From positions 1 to 29,877 of IMG/VR virus record IMGVR_UViG_3300033143_001536: a stretch of DNA of 29,877 nucleotides, one strand, 5' to 3'. Both the position numbers and the translations under genes were made by a program. How positions within the stretch are numbered: position 1 is the stretch's first letter; every line of letters begins with the position of its first letter. Positions 8,954-17,881 of the stretch are shown here, one piece after another. This DNA comes from a virus. The notes under the pieces were generated by a model, which saw nothing but the letters and a program-made list of their open reading frames with translations, was not told where the DNA came from and searched no databases.

Positions 8954-9658
8954 CTACAGATACATTGGGCTTTGGTCTGATTCAATTTCGTATCTTTTAA
9001 GTTCAAGTTCTCGCTGTGTTCTCCATAAATCAAATGCCGCCTGATACGCATTTTGCTGTCTCTGGACTTCAGCACCCCACATTGCCTTTGACTTTTCAAG
9101 CATCGGGGCGTATTCACCAGCATATTGCCTTTCGGCTGTTTCTGCCGCACCACCCATTACGTTTTCAAGTCCCTCTCCGTATCCGGCAAGGGCGTCTCTC
9201 AATGTAATCCTTTTAACATTGGGGTTTTCAAAACTCCCCGCCATCGCCCTCTGAACCTGACTTCTCAAACTTCTGACATGGGGAGCCGCCGCTTGTCTTG
9301 TGAGAAAATTCAATCTTCGTTCATCCCGTTCAGGAATTTCATATTCGGGGATATCTTGAGGATATTGGGACTTCCAATCTTCAGCAGTCATTCCCGGTGG
9401 TCTGGTTTGTCTGACTGGATAGTTTGTCATTTGGGTTGCCTGCCCCGCCGAATTGTAGTGGGTGTATTGCCCCGGTTGACCCTGAACAATGTATGGTTGC
9501 CCATATGTACCCATTGGTCTGCCCATTATCTGTGATTCATACGCTTGCTTAGCATTGACTATGGGCATTCTCCCCGAAATGTTTACTGGTCTGGCTCCAA
9601 TATAAAATTGCTGAGAACCCGCACTCATTGGGGCTTTACTCGCTATTCCTGTTCCCAT
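8954..9658 (-). CDS. Internal virion-type protein, small, 234 aa
   Basis: Not assigned to a named family. The first ~90 residues are rich in G, P, Q and Y with a low-complexity GTYGQPYIVQGQPGQYTHY stretch. Residues ~105-230 are a long amphipathic helix region rich in A, Q, R and E (ERDERRLNFLTRQAAAPHVRSLRSQVQRA; ETAERQYAGEYAPMLEKSKA), resembling the helical part of small internal virion proteins in podoviruses. A TAGGAGG site precedes ATG at 9658. It follows the Kelch gene by 9 bp and precedes the 298-residue gene by 10 bp, in a tightly packed late operon. Confidence 0.7.
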   Translation of the reverse strand: MGTGIASKAPMSAGSQQFYIGARPVNISGRMPIVNAKQAYESQIMGRPMGTYGQPYIVQGQPGQYTHYNSAGQATQMTNYPVRQTRPPGMTAEDWKSQYPQDIPEYEIPERDERRLNFLTRQAAAPHVRSLRSQVQRAMAGSFENPNVKRITLRDALAGYGEGLENVMGGAAETAERQYAGEYAPMLEKSKAMWGAEVQRQQNAYQAAFDLWRTQRELELKRYEIESDQSPMYL

Positions 9659-9667
9659 GATAACCTC

Positions 9668-10834
9668 CTAAAATTGTTTCCACCATTCTCTTACATAATA
9701 TCCACGAACAGTCTGTCCTATTCCCGAATACAAATGACCGTCAACCATCGCCGCAACACCGCCGCCGACCAAACTGACATCGTATTTATAATCTATGTAT
9801 TTTGACCAACTATTGCTTGTGGTATTATACATCCACATTTTTGACGTTCCGACATCGGATGGCAGAAAGTTGATAAAATACAACATCAGGAAATTCCCAT
9901 CATGCTCTACCGCAACCCCGGCAACTTGCCTTGCTGTACCACTTACTGTCAAAGCAGGACAACTCGCAACTTCTGTCCATGTATTATCAGATGGATTGTA
10001 TCTATGGAGCTTATTAGACCCATGCCATCCACCTAAAGCCGATGCTCCCCCGCCAACATAAATATAATTTCCAACAGCACAACCCTGACAATAACACATT
10101 GATTCTGGATAATTAGTTTTTTGTGTCCATGTATCTGTAGCAGGATCGTATTCATACCATAAATTATTTATATATGGGTCAATAATGGAAGACCCAGTTC
10201 CAACATATATCTTGCCACCCACAGACCCGCCAGCAGCATAAGAGGTGTTGTTGGCATTAACTCCATTGACATATCCCACAAAATCGGCTTTTTGTGTCCA
10301 TGTATCATTTGAGATATTATATTCAGACCAATACCTTCCGCTTCCGGCATAAATTTTTCCACCGCATTCACAAACAAAAGAACCATCAGCATAGGTTCCA
10401 TCGTAGTTTGCAAGCTGTGTCCATACACCGCTATTGACATTATATTTCCACCAATTAGGCTTCCACAATGGAATATCAGGGTTATCCCTTAATCCAAAAT
10501 ATATATTATCCCCGTAAGCAGCGCACATAGAGAGTCCGGTAAGATATCCCGGAAACGAAGCGAGTCTGCCAACTGCCACAGAAGGAGCTATCGGCTCTGG
10601 AATAAACTTATCAAACGCCATTCTTTCTTTCATCAGTTCGTCAAGCGTGTATCTCCCGGCATCATAATATTGCATCATCTCTGGATAATCGGGATGTTTT
10701 CTGTCGTACGGTTTTCGCCATTCACCGCCAGCTATCTCATAACCTCTGTTTCTTATGAATTGATGAGGGATTGCACTCATATAATCCTTATAGTCCATAT
10801 TAGAAGCCTTATATGGTTTTCTGCCGTACTCCAT
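9668..10834 (-). CDS. Kelch-repeat beta-propeller protein, 388 aa
   Basis: After an unrelated N-terminal ~90 residues (rich in Y, K, R and M), about five to six Kelch-like blades run to the C-terminus. Each has the pattern hydrophobic-G-(G/N)-x-IY-x-G-x-G then a YN/YD...(D/N)TWTQ unit: KIYAGSG...YNISNDTWTQKA, KIYVGTG...YDPATDTWTQKT, YIYVGGG...YNPSDNTWTEVA, and MWMYNTTSNSWSKY. Kelch propellers bind proteins or glycans; in phages they are uncommon and may form a tail knob or receptor-binding cap. An 18-nt stretch (TTTTTGTGTCCATGTATC on the plus strand) is repeated near 10116-10135 and 10289-10306, encoding part of two blades and suggesting recent blade duplication. The start ATG overlaps the TAA of the preceding gene (TAATG at 10834). 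Confidence 0.85.
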   Translation of the reverse strand: MEYGRKPYKASNMDYKDYMSAIPHQFIRNRGYEIAGGEWRKPYDRKHPDYPEMMQYYDAGRYTLDELMKERMAFDKFIPEPIAPSVAVGRLASFPGYLTGLSMCAAYGDNIYFGLRDNPDIPLWKPNWWKYNVNSGVWTQLANYDGTYADGSFVCECGGKIYAGSGRYWSEYNISNDTWTQKADFVGYVNGVNANNTSYAAGGSVGGKIYVGTGSSIIDPYINNLWYEYDPATDTWTQKTNYPESMCYCQGCAVGNYIYVGGGASALGGWHGSNKLHRYNPSDNTWTEVASCPALTVSGTARQVAGVAVEHDGNFLMLYFINFLPSDVGTSKMWMYNTTSNSWSKYIDYKYDVSLVGGGVAAMVDGHLYSGIGQTVRGYYVREWWKQF

Positions 10835-13275
10835 TATTGTTCCTCGTACTCATCTATTCCTACCGCATAATCAAGAAAATACGCCGACTGACTTTCGGTA
10901 TTGTGCTGAAACTTCAAAGTAATATGCTGACTCGTTAAGTTTTGGTGTTTTCTGTGCCTTCTTATGGTCTGACTTGTTACCACTGCTGTCTGTGCTAAAG
11001 TCAATGCCGTCTGCGCTATACCATTTAATGTAGGTGTAAAAGTGATATTCCCCGCTGATTGTGCTTTAATTCTCAATAATACTGCATTGAGATTCATCCT
11101 TTTACCAGCACCTGAAAACTCTGGTTGCACATAGGAATCAATGGCGGTTGCTACGTCATTGGTTCCGTAATTCATCTGATAGACCGTACCATCAGCACAC
11201 CCGCCACCCGTGCAGACTGTTGGAGTATTGCCACTTCCAGCGGACACTTCCGTAAAACACGAAAGATTGTTTGCGTATTTGTCAAAACTCCATACTCTAT
11301 CTTGAATATCATATATTAAAAAGATATTCGGGATTGTTGCTGACGAACCAGAAACAAGTCCTATCCTTAAAATCTCTTCCGAGGAATCATGAGAAAGCCA
11401 CATCTTATCTTCATAACCACGCCTGATACATTCACTTTTTTTCGGGTCAAAGTAGTTCCCGATGTTAGATGAAATCTTGTAAACAATCTTCCCGTCAGTC
11501 ATGTAAACCCCTTTACGGGAAAGGAAAAACGCAGCCAGTCCGATAGCCTCCTGTCCTTCTGGACGGGGAAGGGCTACATTGTCCACCACAGCAACGCTTT
11601 TAGCGTTCATGGTTCCTATATCTGTGGACAAATTAACATTTCCGATTGTGGTTGGAGAATAGCCCTCAACAAGTGTAACACAACCACCTTTCTCACCTTT
11701 TTCTTCTTGAAAGACTATCAATTCATTATAAAAACTTTTCATGTTGACTATTTTATTTGAACGCCCGTCACCGACTTTCTGAATCATAAAATCATATCCG
11801 TTCAGGGATTGCGGATTTCCTTCTTCGGCTATATAGAGATATTCGGGATATTCGTTAAAAGTATAAACCGCCCTGTTTTTCCACACACCGTTGCAGTTGC
11901 CTATTTTTCCAAAATCATCAATATCATAATAGGGCATTACGGTAATCCCGATCAAGGTTCCCTCTTGAATGTCCGCACTTACTGTAAAATAATACCAGTA
12001 AGCGTGATATTGGGTTGCCTGAAACTGTGTCTGTTCAACATCGGATTGTCTGCCGAATGTCACCCACCCAGACTGTGAAAGACCATCCGTGTCATCTGTA
12101 AGGTTTGATACATCTGCGAACGCACCATTAAAGTATTTTACTTTATTTATTGCCGCCGCATTTGTGTTTGGTGTTCCTCCCACATCAACGTAAAATCCTA
12201 TAATGGGGTAAGGAGTAGCAAAATAAACCCTGTCTTTTGAGTCATCAGCACTCCCTATCATATTGCTGACGTTGATTGCGGTACTTCCAGAAGTAAAATA
12301 AACATCGTCCGATTGGTCAAAAAACTGTGCTTCAACAGCATCCCTTAACGCACCATCCCATACATTTTCAAGGTCTTGCCAGTTTGAATCAAACGTAACA
12401 CTTGTAACCTCAACTTCAGCATCAAGAGAATGTCCGGTTGAAAGATAAAGCTGATACCAGTACCCGCAAGTTCCATACATATAAGTCGGCATACTATCTG
12501 TGGGAAGTGTCCATGTCATATCGCCTGATTGCGCCAGAGTTTTAGAGTCTGAACTGGTTCCGTCTGAAAACGAAGCCACCGCCTGCCAAGTAAAGTCTGT
12601 CTTACGATATTTGACATTCATTGTGGCGATAGTTCCATTAACTTTAGACACCACCCAAGAGAGTTTATTTATTGGAACCTGTGTCATTATAAAAATACAA
12701 TCGTGGTCAGTAGCCAAGTCTCCTAATGAATCAAGAACTGCATGAGTAGTAGTTTTCCCGTCTGTAACTTCTACAGTGTAATCATTGCCAAGCGTGGGGA
12801 TTGCAGGAGGAGCCGCCGTACCTAAGAACTTTATGAACTTTCTCACATAGGTTGTTCCAAGATAAATCTGGTGCTGGTCAACACTATTTGAGAATAAGAG
12901 CTTATCTCCCATTATGTTCCATGCCGCAGGTTTTGGACTTGCAGACCCGTCAAAGACTTCACTTCCAAAGACACCCGTTGTAACCGCAGGTGGTTCAGCG
13001 GTAGCCTTCAACACATCACCATCTCCCATTTGAGCATAGAAAACACTTTCAGTCTTTTGCCCTTTGGCAAACTGGAAAAGAGAGATAACTTCATTTGTAC
13101 CGTCTGCGGTAGTGTGTAACTTACGAGTTCCTGTACGTTTCTCAAGCCCCGGATGCCTGTTTCTAAGGTTCTGAACCATAGAATACTGACCCAAGGGAAG
13201 AAGAGCAGGTTCAACGCTTGTTACCGCACCGCCAGTAAACGGTACTGCTTTTGTGATTTCTGTTATCGGTTCCAT
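10834..13275 (-). CDS. Tail nozzle / packaged-DNA stabilisation-like protein, 813 aa
   Basis: The N-terminus has the motif found in nozzle and DNA-stabilisation proteins of short-tailed phages: LPLGQYSMVQNLRNRHPGLEKRTGT, followed by long beta-rich repeats of propeller type (FNEYPEYLYIAEEGNPQSLNGYDF; FYNELIVFQEEKGE; AAFFLSRKGVYMTDGKIVYKISSNI; LIYDIQDRVWSFDKY). Such proteins close the portal channel after packaging and build the tail tube end. An upstream TTG at 13299 would add eight residues, but ATG at 13275 has AGGA 6-7 bp upstream and leaves 7 bp after the adaptor gene, so I chose it. Position after adaptor and before internal proteins fits this role. The family is inferred from motif style and gene order. 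Confidence 0.75.
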   Translation of the reverse strand: MEPITEITKAVPFTGGAVTSVEPALLPLGQYSMVQNLRNRHPGLEKRTGTRKLHTTADGTNEVISLFQFAKGQKTESVFYAQMGDGDVLKATAEPPAVTTGVFGSEVFDGSASPKPAAWNIMGDKLLFSNSVDQHQIYLGTTYVRKFIKFLGTAAPPAIPTLGNDYTVEVTDGKTTTHAVLDSLGDLATDHDCIFIMTQVPINKLSWVVSKVNGTIATMNVKYRKTDFTWQAVASFSDGTSSDSKTLAQSGDMTWTLPTDSMPTYMYGTCGYWYQLYLSTGHSLDAEVEVTSVTFDSNWQDLENVWDGALRDAVEAQFFDQSDDVYFTSGSTAINVSNMIGSADDSKDRVYFATPYPIIGFYVDVGGTPNTNAAAINKVKYFNGAFADVSNLTDDTDGLSQSGWVTFGRQSDVEQTQFQATQYHAYWYYFTVSADIQEGTLIGITVMPYYDIDDFGKIGNCNGVWKNRAVYTFNEYPEYLYIAEEGNPQSLNGYDFMIQKVGDGRSNKIVNMKSFYNELIVFQEEKGEKGGCVTLVEGYSPTTIGNVNLSTDIGTMNAKSVAVVDNVALPRPEGQEAIGLAAFFLSRKGVYMTDGKIVYKISSNIGNYFDPKKSECIRRGYEDKMWLSHDSSEEILRIGLVSGSSATIPNIFLIYDIQDRVWSFDKYANNLSCFTEVSAGSGNTPTVCTGGGCADGTVYQMNYGTNDVATAIDSYVQPEFSGAGKRMNLNAVLLRIKAQSAGNITFTPTLNGIAQTALTLAQTAVVTSQTIRRHRKHQNLTSQHITLKFQHNTESQSAYFLDYAVGIDEYEEQ

Positions 13276-13282
13276 ATCATTC

Positions 13283-14125
13283 CTATACGTAAGGTGCAAA
13301 ATCGTAAAAGACTTCTTCCATTGTCATATCACCATCAAGAGTTCCGGCATACGCCTGTAAGGTAGTCATAAGCATTTCCTGAAAATTAAGACTCCCGCCA
13401 CGCTGTTCCTTTGGACTTACCACCGCTTCCCTGAGAATAGAAATAGCCCTCGGTGCAATTAAGTGATGGAAAAACTCTGGTAATTCTGATATGAGTCCAT
13501 AATAATCATCATCAACAGATGTCTCCGTTCCTATCGTACAAACCCTTGCCGCCGAATAATCCGATATAGTGTCCACCCAATCAGCCGTAACATCTTCGAT
13601 TTGCATACCGTTGTAATAATCAGCTTCTTTACGGGCGGTTGAGGCCAAGGTAATCGTCTTCGCACCAGCTCCGGCTTCCTCTCCCTGATTCAAATCTCGC
13701 GGGCGGGTATAATACCATAATGTAGGTGTATCGGAATAACTATCCATATCAAATCTGATATTATTTCCGTACCTGTAATAGAGGTATTCCTGCCCGCCAT
13801 AACTGTCTAAGTGTTTTTTATCAAGACTGATTTCGTGAAGTTTTACACCCTCGGAATTTTCCAGTCGCCTTAACTTGAAAAAGTCCGCAGGCAAAGAGGC
13901 AACAGAAGACGATACCGTTAAGGTAGTCGAAGTAAGGAACAGTTCAGGAAACCGCTTGAACAAAATCCCATGCAGAAACCTTTGGGCATTGTTAATCGCC
14001 TGCATGAGCTGTTCGTTTTTATATTTACCGCTTGTATCGGTTCCCTGAACCAAAGCCGTTGAATGCTCATTGACTCCATATCTAACTTGTGATAGGAGCT
14101 CGTACCCATTCATGTATGTTGACAT
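13283..14125 (-). CDS. Head-tail adaptor / connector protein, 280 aa
   Basis: Features typical of phage adaptor proteins under the portal are visible: an N-terminal helical part (YKNEQLMQAINNAQRFLHGILFKRFPELF), then a beta core with LTVSSSVASLPADFFKLRRLE, where the SLPxDFxxLxRLE pattern is shared by many adaptor families. A YYTRPRDL strand and a helical end (FHHLIAPRAISILREAVVSP) follow. Adaptors dock on the portal ring and receive the nozzle. Its ATG overlaps the stop of the AT-hook gene (TAATG at 14125) and is preceded by AAGGA. It is followed immediately by the nozzle-like gene, the usual adaptor-nozzle order. Confidence 0.75.
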   Translation of the reverse strand: MSTYMNGYELLSQVRYGVNEHSTALVQGTDTSGKYKNEQLMQAINNAQRFLHGILFKRFPELFLTSTTLTVSSSVASLPADFFKLRRLENSEGVKLHEISLDKKHLDSYGGQEYLYYRYGNNIRFDMDSYSDTPTLWYYTRPRDLNQGEEAGAGAKTITLASTARKEADYYNGMQIEDVTADWVDTISDYSAARVCTIGTETSVDDDYYGLISELPEFFHHLIAPRAISILREAVVSPKEQRGGSLNFQEMLMTTLQAYAGTLDGDMTMEEVFYDFAPYV

Positions 14126-14631
14126 TATGCATCCTTTCTTGGCCTCCCACCCTTGTTCTTCGGAGGATTTGTTGCATTATCAAGGAGCGTCTGCATCATC
14201 TTCCTCATTTCATCCATTTCCGCACGAAGGGAAGCATTCTCGTCTTTTGTTTTGCTTATTTCGCTTCGTTCCTCGTCTTTCATCGAAAATGGCTCAAGAA
14301 GTTTCAGGCCAAGTTCTATTGCGTATTCTGTTACTTTGCTTGTCGGGGGTAAATAATTCATCCCCATCATCTTTCTGTTTTCGTTTTTCTGGTTGTACTC
14401 AATAATCTGTTTCTTCTTAAATGACTTGTTTCTTTTGAGAGCTTCCCGTTTAATCTTTTCTTCATCGCACCCATAAGAAAGTTGTGTCAACCCTCTCTGC
14501 CCCATTGAATTAAGAACGTGTCTTCCACAGGCATCCTCAACTTCCATTTTCGTGTCAGCTTTCATTGACATCGAAACCCCGGCAAACTGCATTTCAAACT
14601 CTTCATTCGTTGGATTGTAAAGTACTATCAT
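14125..14631 (-). CDS. Phage protein with coiled coil and C-terminal AT-hook, 168 aa
   Basis: I do not recognise a full-length family. The N-terminal ~45 residues (VLYNPTNEEFEMQFAGVSMSMKADTKMEV) look like a small beta unit. Residues ~120-150 (EISKTKDENASLRAEMDEMRKMMQTLL) form a heptad-like coiled coil. The C-terminus KNKGGRPRKDA contains the GRPRK core of an AT-hook, which binds the minor groove of AT-rich DNA. An AGGAGG site lies just upstream of ATG at 14631. It sits between the glycosyltransferase and the adaptor, so it could be a DNA-contacting connector accessory; that role is inference. Confidence 0.72.
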   Translation of the reverse strand: MIVLYNPTNEEFEMQFAGVSMSMKADTKMEVEDACGRHVLNSMGQRGLTQLSYGCDEEKIKREALKRNKSFKKKQIIEYNQKNENRKMMGMNYLPPTSKVTEYAIELGLKLLEPFSMKDEERSEISKTKDENASLRAEMDEMRKMMQTLLDNATNPPKNKGGRPRKDA

Positions 14632-14661
14632 TTCTTCCTCCTTGTTAATTCAACAGTTAAA

Positions 14662-16251
14662 TCACTTTAGGCTGTTGATTAAGTTTATTACTTCCTGTGT
14701 CTCAGGAAGGTACTCCAAAATATTATCACACTCACTTATATGCCAAGGTTTAATATCGCTCGGTAAAAATCCCCTGACATTATCATCATACAAAGTCTTT
14801 TTGTATAACGCCCACGCCTTGTAATACTGCGAACCATTTCTGTAAGGCAGAACGTGGTCTGGATGTTTACAGGTCGGGATTAAAACTATGTTATTATCAA
14901 ACGCTCCCGCTAAATGGACAGGAGCCGAATCGTTTGTAACCACCGTATTCGCCTGCGAGAGCAACGCAATCAATCCCCCAAGACTTAACTTGTCTCGGAA
15001 GTCAAAACCGTTCTCAGGGCAATCTACGGGCAAATAAGAGTGCTTCTCAACTCCGTTCTCGTCTATCAGCAACTTCTTGCCGATAATCCCGACAGGTTTT
15101 TCGGATTTGTCTATTATTTCCTGCCACCATTCTATCGGAAAAGTTTTACTCGCCCATCCAACTCCGGGATGAATCAAAACCAAATCCTTCGGGTTAGGGC
15201 AAACCTTCAAGACTTCATCCATATCCTCTTGAGAATAACTCAACTTAAATTCCTTATCCTTAATCGGTAATGTTCTTCCGATACACGCCACGCTGACATA
15301 ATCTATTCCACTACATAATGCGTGAACCAACTTGAGTTCTTTGTTATGGTTTTCGCTTGGATGAGCGTTCATCTCAAGTGCGGCATCCAATCCCTTCGGA
15401 TAATCTCTCGCAATCTTCACACCTTCAATATGATCAAAAAGCCTCGGCACGGACGATAACCCGTAGATATCAGCGTCGGGATAAAGAAACTCTCTAAAGT
15501 ACCTTATGAGTGGTTCAGCGCACATCTGGTCGCCTATTCCACCGCCGATATAAACAAAGACATTCCTCTTAAATTTGTATTCAGGATTTTCCTTCCACAT
15601 CTGAATATCTCTATCAATATCGTCAAAGATTTTATCTTCAGGCCATCCAGCGTAATGAATAAAGTAAGAATCCAGTCTCGTCAATCCGGTTAATCTGTTC
15701 ATTATTGACATTGAATTAAACTTGTATTCGAGTTCCTGAACTTCAATCCCCAAATCAAATAAACGGTAATTGAGATAAGTCTGTTCGCCAAAGGAATTTC
15801 TCAAGGGCTTCAGATCTTTAACCGGGCTGAAAACATGCCTGTGTTTTCTTGAAACAACCATGACACCCGTATTATAGTAGTCCTGATTGTTCCAGTTCGG
15901 AAGATCAACACCATAAACCGATTTCGCTTCATACAAACATAATGCTCTCGGCGTGAATCTTCCCTCATTGAAGATTCCAAATTTCTCTTCGGAAACAATA
16001 TCAAACAATGAAGGGGAGTCTTCCCTGATTAAAATATCCGCATCTATAAAGGCTATTCTATCGTAGTCCTTTTTGAGGAACTCATAGATTGCGAACTTAA
16101 TCCAATGCGGAGACGGCATATTGTCTGCATCATTCAAAACAACTAAATCCGCCCCTATCTTATCGGCATAATTTTCAAAGAACGGTCTGGTCTTAGACCA
16201 GATTTTTTCGTACTTCTCACCACTAACTATTGTAAGGATAGCTTTCTTCAT
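14662..16251 (-). CDS. Bifunctional glycosyltransferase, GT8-like plus GT9-like, 529 aa
   Basis: Residues 1-225 resemble a GT-A fold GT8 enzyme: AILTIVSG, a DAD motif at 70-72 (IAFIDADILI) for metal and nucleotide-sugar binding, YYNTGVMVVSR at 125-135, and FIHYAGW at 197-203. Residues ~231-529 resemble a GT-B fold GT9 (heptosyltransferase-type) enzyme: YIGGGIGDQMCAEPLIRYF at 234-252, LIHPGVGWASKTFPIEWW at 359-376, and VVTNDSAPVHLAGAF at 437-451. The fusion could add two successive sugars to one acceptor. Acceptors could be virion proteins or host surface glycans; the sequence does not decide. Its ATG overlaps the stop of the upstream gene (ATGA at 16248-16251), so it is embedded in the structural operon. 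Confidence 0.85.
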   Translation of the reverse strand: MKKAILTIVSGEKYEKIWSKTRPFFENYADKIGADLVVLNDADNMPSPHWIKFAIYEFLKKDYDRIAFIDADILIREDSPSLFDIVSEEKFGIFNEGRFTPRALCLYEAKSVYGVDLPNWNNQDYYNTGVMVVSRKHRHVFSPVKDLKPLRNSFGEQTYLNYRLFDLGIEVQELEYKFNSMSIMNRLTGLTRLDSYFIHYAGWPEDKIFDDIDRDIQMWKENPEYKFKRNVFVYIGGGIGDQMCAEPLIRYFREFLYPDADIYGLSSVPRLFDHIEGVKIARDYPKGLDAALEMNAHPSENHNKELKLVHALCSGIDYVSVACIGRTLPIKDKEFKLSYSQEDMDEVLKVCPNPKDLVLIHPGVGWASKTFPIEWWQEIIDKSEKPVGIIGKKLLIDENGVEKHSYLPVDCPENGFDFRDKLSLGGLIALLSQANTVVTNDSAPVHLAGAFDNNIVLIPTCKHPDHVLPYRNGSQYYKAWALYKKTLYDDNVRGFLPSDIKPWHISECDNILEYLPETQEVINLINSLK

Positions 16252-16649
16252 ATTCTCCTGAATGCACTATTTGACTTACTCAAGTTATTCGCCTTCTGAA
16301 ACGCCGATTGAAGTTGGAGCTTATCATCCTTCGTCCTGTCTCTGAAATTCTCGTGGGTTTTTCTACGCTGTTCTTCACGCTCAAACTCCATGTGAGCAGA
16401 AACCTCATCCAACTTCCTTTCAATGGTCGTATTCGTCATATCGCCTGACTTAATAAAAGCCAAATCCCGTGCATAAGGTTGTCTAAAAACCCCATTCTCA
16501 ACGCCCGCAAGAGTGGCTATAGGAACTGAACCGCCCATAGCCCTCTCGTAGGTTACAATAAACTTCTCCGTTTCTGGATGGAAAAAGCAATTAAGCCTTT
16601 TGTCCATCAGCTTCAGGTCTTTCATAAAGCTGCGGTTCACGTTTGGCAT
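16248..16649 (-). CDS. Conserved phage structural-cassette protein, 133 aa
   Basis: Function unknown. The N-terminal half (KRLNCFFHPETEKFIVTYERAMGGSVPIATL) looks like a compact beta domain; the C-terminal half (IERKLDEVSAHMEFEREEQRRKTHENFRDRTKDDKLQLQSAF) is a charged helix ending SAFRRI. Proteins with this plan and an F-R-D-R-T-K-D-D-K segment are familiar to me from head gene regions of uncultured phages, without an assigned role. It overlaps the upstream gene by one base (TAATG) and the glycosyltransferase by four (ATGA), so it is translationally coupled on both sides. Confidence 0.75.
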   Translation of the reverse strand: MPNVNRSFMKDLKLMDKRLNCFFHPETEKFIVTYERAMGGSVPIATLAGVENGVFRQPYARDLAFIKSGDMTNTTIERKLDEVSAHMEFEREEQRRKTHENFRDRTKDDKLQLQSAFQKANNLSKSNSAFRRI

Positions 16650-16831
16650 TATTTCCTCACAATCTCGTAGTTTTTGAGAAGGGATTCACGAAGAATACCT
16701 ATCCGTTTTAACTCCATACCTTCAGTGTCACAATGACGAAGAGTACTTTTGAGAAAACGATTGAACCCTGCCATGTCAAATACTTCCTCGACTACTTCCT
16801 CGACTGCTACCTTGACTTTCTTTTTAGTCAT
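16649..16831 (-). CDS. Small phage protein, 60 aa
   Basis: Unrecognised. It starts with a basic MTKKKVKVAVEEVVEEVFD stretch and continues as a helical FNRFLKSTLRHC...LKRIGILRESLLKNYEIVRK. GGGAGGAG lies upstream of ATG at 16831. The stop shares a base with the start of the 133-residue gene (TAATG). Tight coupling on one side and the strong ribosome site support it as real despite its size. Confidence 0.65.
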   Translation of the reverse strand: MTKKKVKVAVEEVVEEVFDMAGFNRFLKSTLRHCDTEGMELKRIGILRESLLKNYEIVRK

Positions 16832-16845
16832 GATTTGCTCCTCCC

Positions 16846-17796
16846 TTATGATACTAACACCTCTGCGATATTACCTTCGCCGATAGTTGTAGTTACATGG
16901 GGTCTCGGCAGATATACAAAAGCATCTTTAGTAGACGATGCAATTTTTGTAACACCAATAAAATTACATCCATTGTCAATCATTGCAACGGCTGTAGCGC
17001 TGCCAGTGAAGTTGAACGCTTCATCAATCGCAGTTCCCATATTGGAACTCATAACAAAGAACGTGCAATTTTTGAAGTATGCAAGCGTAGCACTGGAAGT
17101 ATTCTTGAAGTTGAAAAACATGGGATCGGAACCATCTACCATCATTCTGAAAACACAATCTTCAAAATGGGCCGTAGTGCCAGCTGCCATAGAAACATTA
17201 TAATTCGAGGCAGCACGCGTTATTGAACTATCTCCGAACATGCAATGTTTGAAGTAATTCTCTGTTCCGGTAATATCTACTCCGACATAAGAAGCATGAT
17301 CAGCCTGTGTAGCAAAAAACGGCCCGCCAAAGTGTACATATTCAAACGTATTTCTCTCACCGGAAATCAGCCAGCCAACATAATCACCCTGTGCCGTACC
17401 GTGCATGGTATAAATATTAGAGAATTTATTTCCATAACCACTTACAGTGATAAACGGAGTAAACGCCGTACTCATACCGATTCTGGCCCTTAAATGTTCA
17501 ATACTGTCAGGATACATACCCTGAAGGTGAGTCATGTTTTTCGCCCAAGTCAGTCCTGAACCCTGTGAATGGCTATCAGGTGAAAGATAAACAATATCGT
17601 TTCGACCTGTTACCGTTTTGTTATATGCGTCTGTAATCGAGGTGTGAAGGTTTTCACCTTTAATTCCCTTCTCTCGCAGATAAGCATAAGTAGCTCCCGC
17701 CGAAGTGGTCGCATAATATCTTTTTGCGAGCATTGAGCCCCTGATTTTCGCAGGGTCAATATCCGCACCGATGTCAATGTTTCTGTCTTTAATCAT
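16846..17796 (-). CDS. Beta-helix-like virion protein next to the capsid gene, 316 aa
   Basis: The central and C-terminal parts read as right-handed parallel beta-helix rungs: repeated short strands ending in F/C-rich turns, such as SNIYTMHGTA, NTFEYVHFGGPFFA, NYFKHCMFGDSSI, HFEDCVFRMMVDG, AYFKNCTFFVMSS and VAMIDNGCNFIGVT. The F-(K/E)-(H/D/N)-C-x-F pattern recurs three or four times. Such folds are used in phage tailspikes and in capsid-associated decoration proteins. Position directly downstream of the major capsid gene favours a head decoration or head fibre. AAGGAGA precedes ATG at 17796. No polysaccharide-lyase catalytic motif is evident. Confidence 0.75.
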   Translation of the reverse strand: MIKDRNIDIGADIDPAKIRGSMLAKRYYATTSAGATYAYLREKGIKGENLHTSITDAYNKTVTGRNDIVYLSPDSHSQGSGLTWAKNMTHLQGMYPDSIEHLRARIGMSTAFTPFITVSGYGNKFSNIYTMHGTAQGDYVGWLISGERNTFEYVHFGGPFFATQADHASYVGVDITGTENYFKHCMFGDSSITRAASNYNVSMAAGTTAHFEDCVFRMMVDGSDPMFFNFKNTSSATLAYFKNCTFFVMSSNMGTAIDEAFNFTGSATAVAMIDNGCNFIGVTKIASSTKDAFVYLPRPHVTTTIGEGNIAEVLVS

Positions 17797-17820
17797 TTCA
17801 ATTCTCCTTAATAGTTTGCC

Positions 17821-17846
17821 CTCCGAGGAGCCAAAGCTCCCCGGAG
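17821..17846 (-). other. Strong RNA hairpin after the capsid gene
   Basis: On the minus strand CTCCGGGGAGC - TTTG - GCTCCTCGGAG forms an 11-bp stem with one G.T pair and a 4-nt loop, lying in the 85-bp gap between the capsid stop and the next gene. No T tract follows, so it is not a classical intrinsic terminator. It may be a partial terminator, a 3' stabiliser of the capsid mRNA or a processing site. Confidence 0.65.
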
Positions 17847-17881
17847 ATACTGGTTAATGTGTCAAGGAATAAATCCCACTC

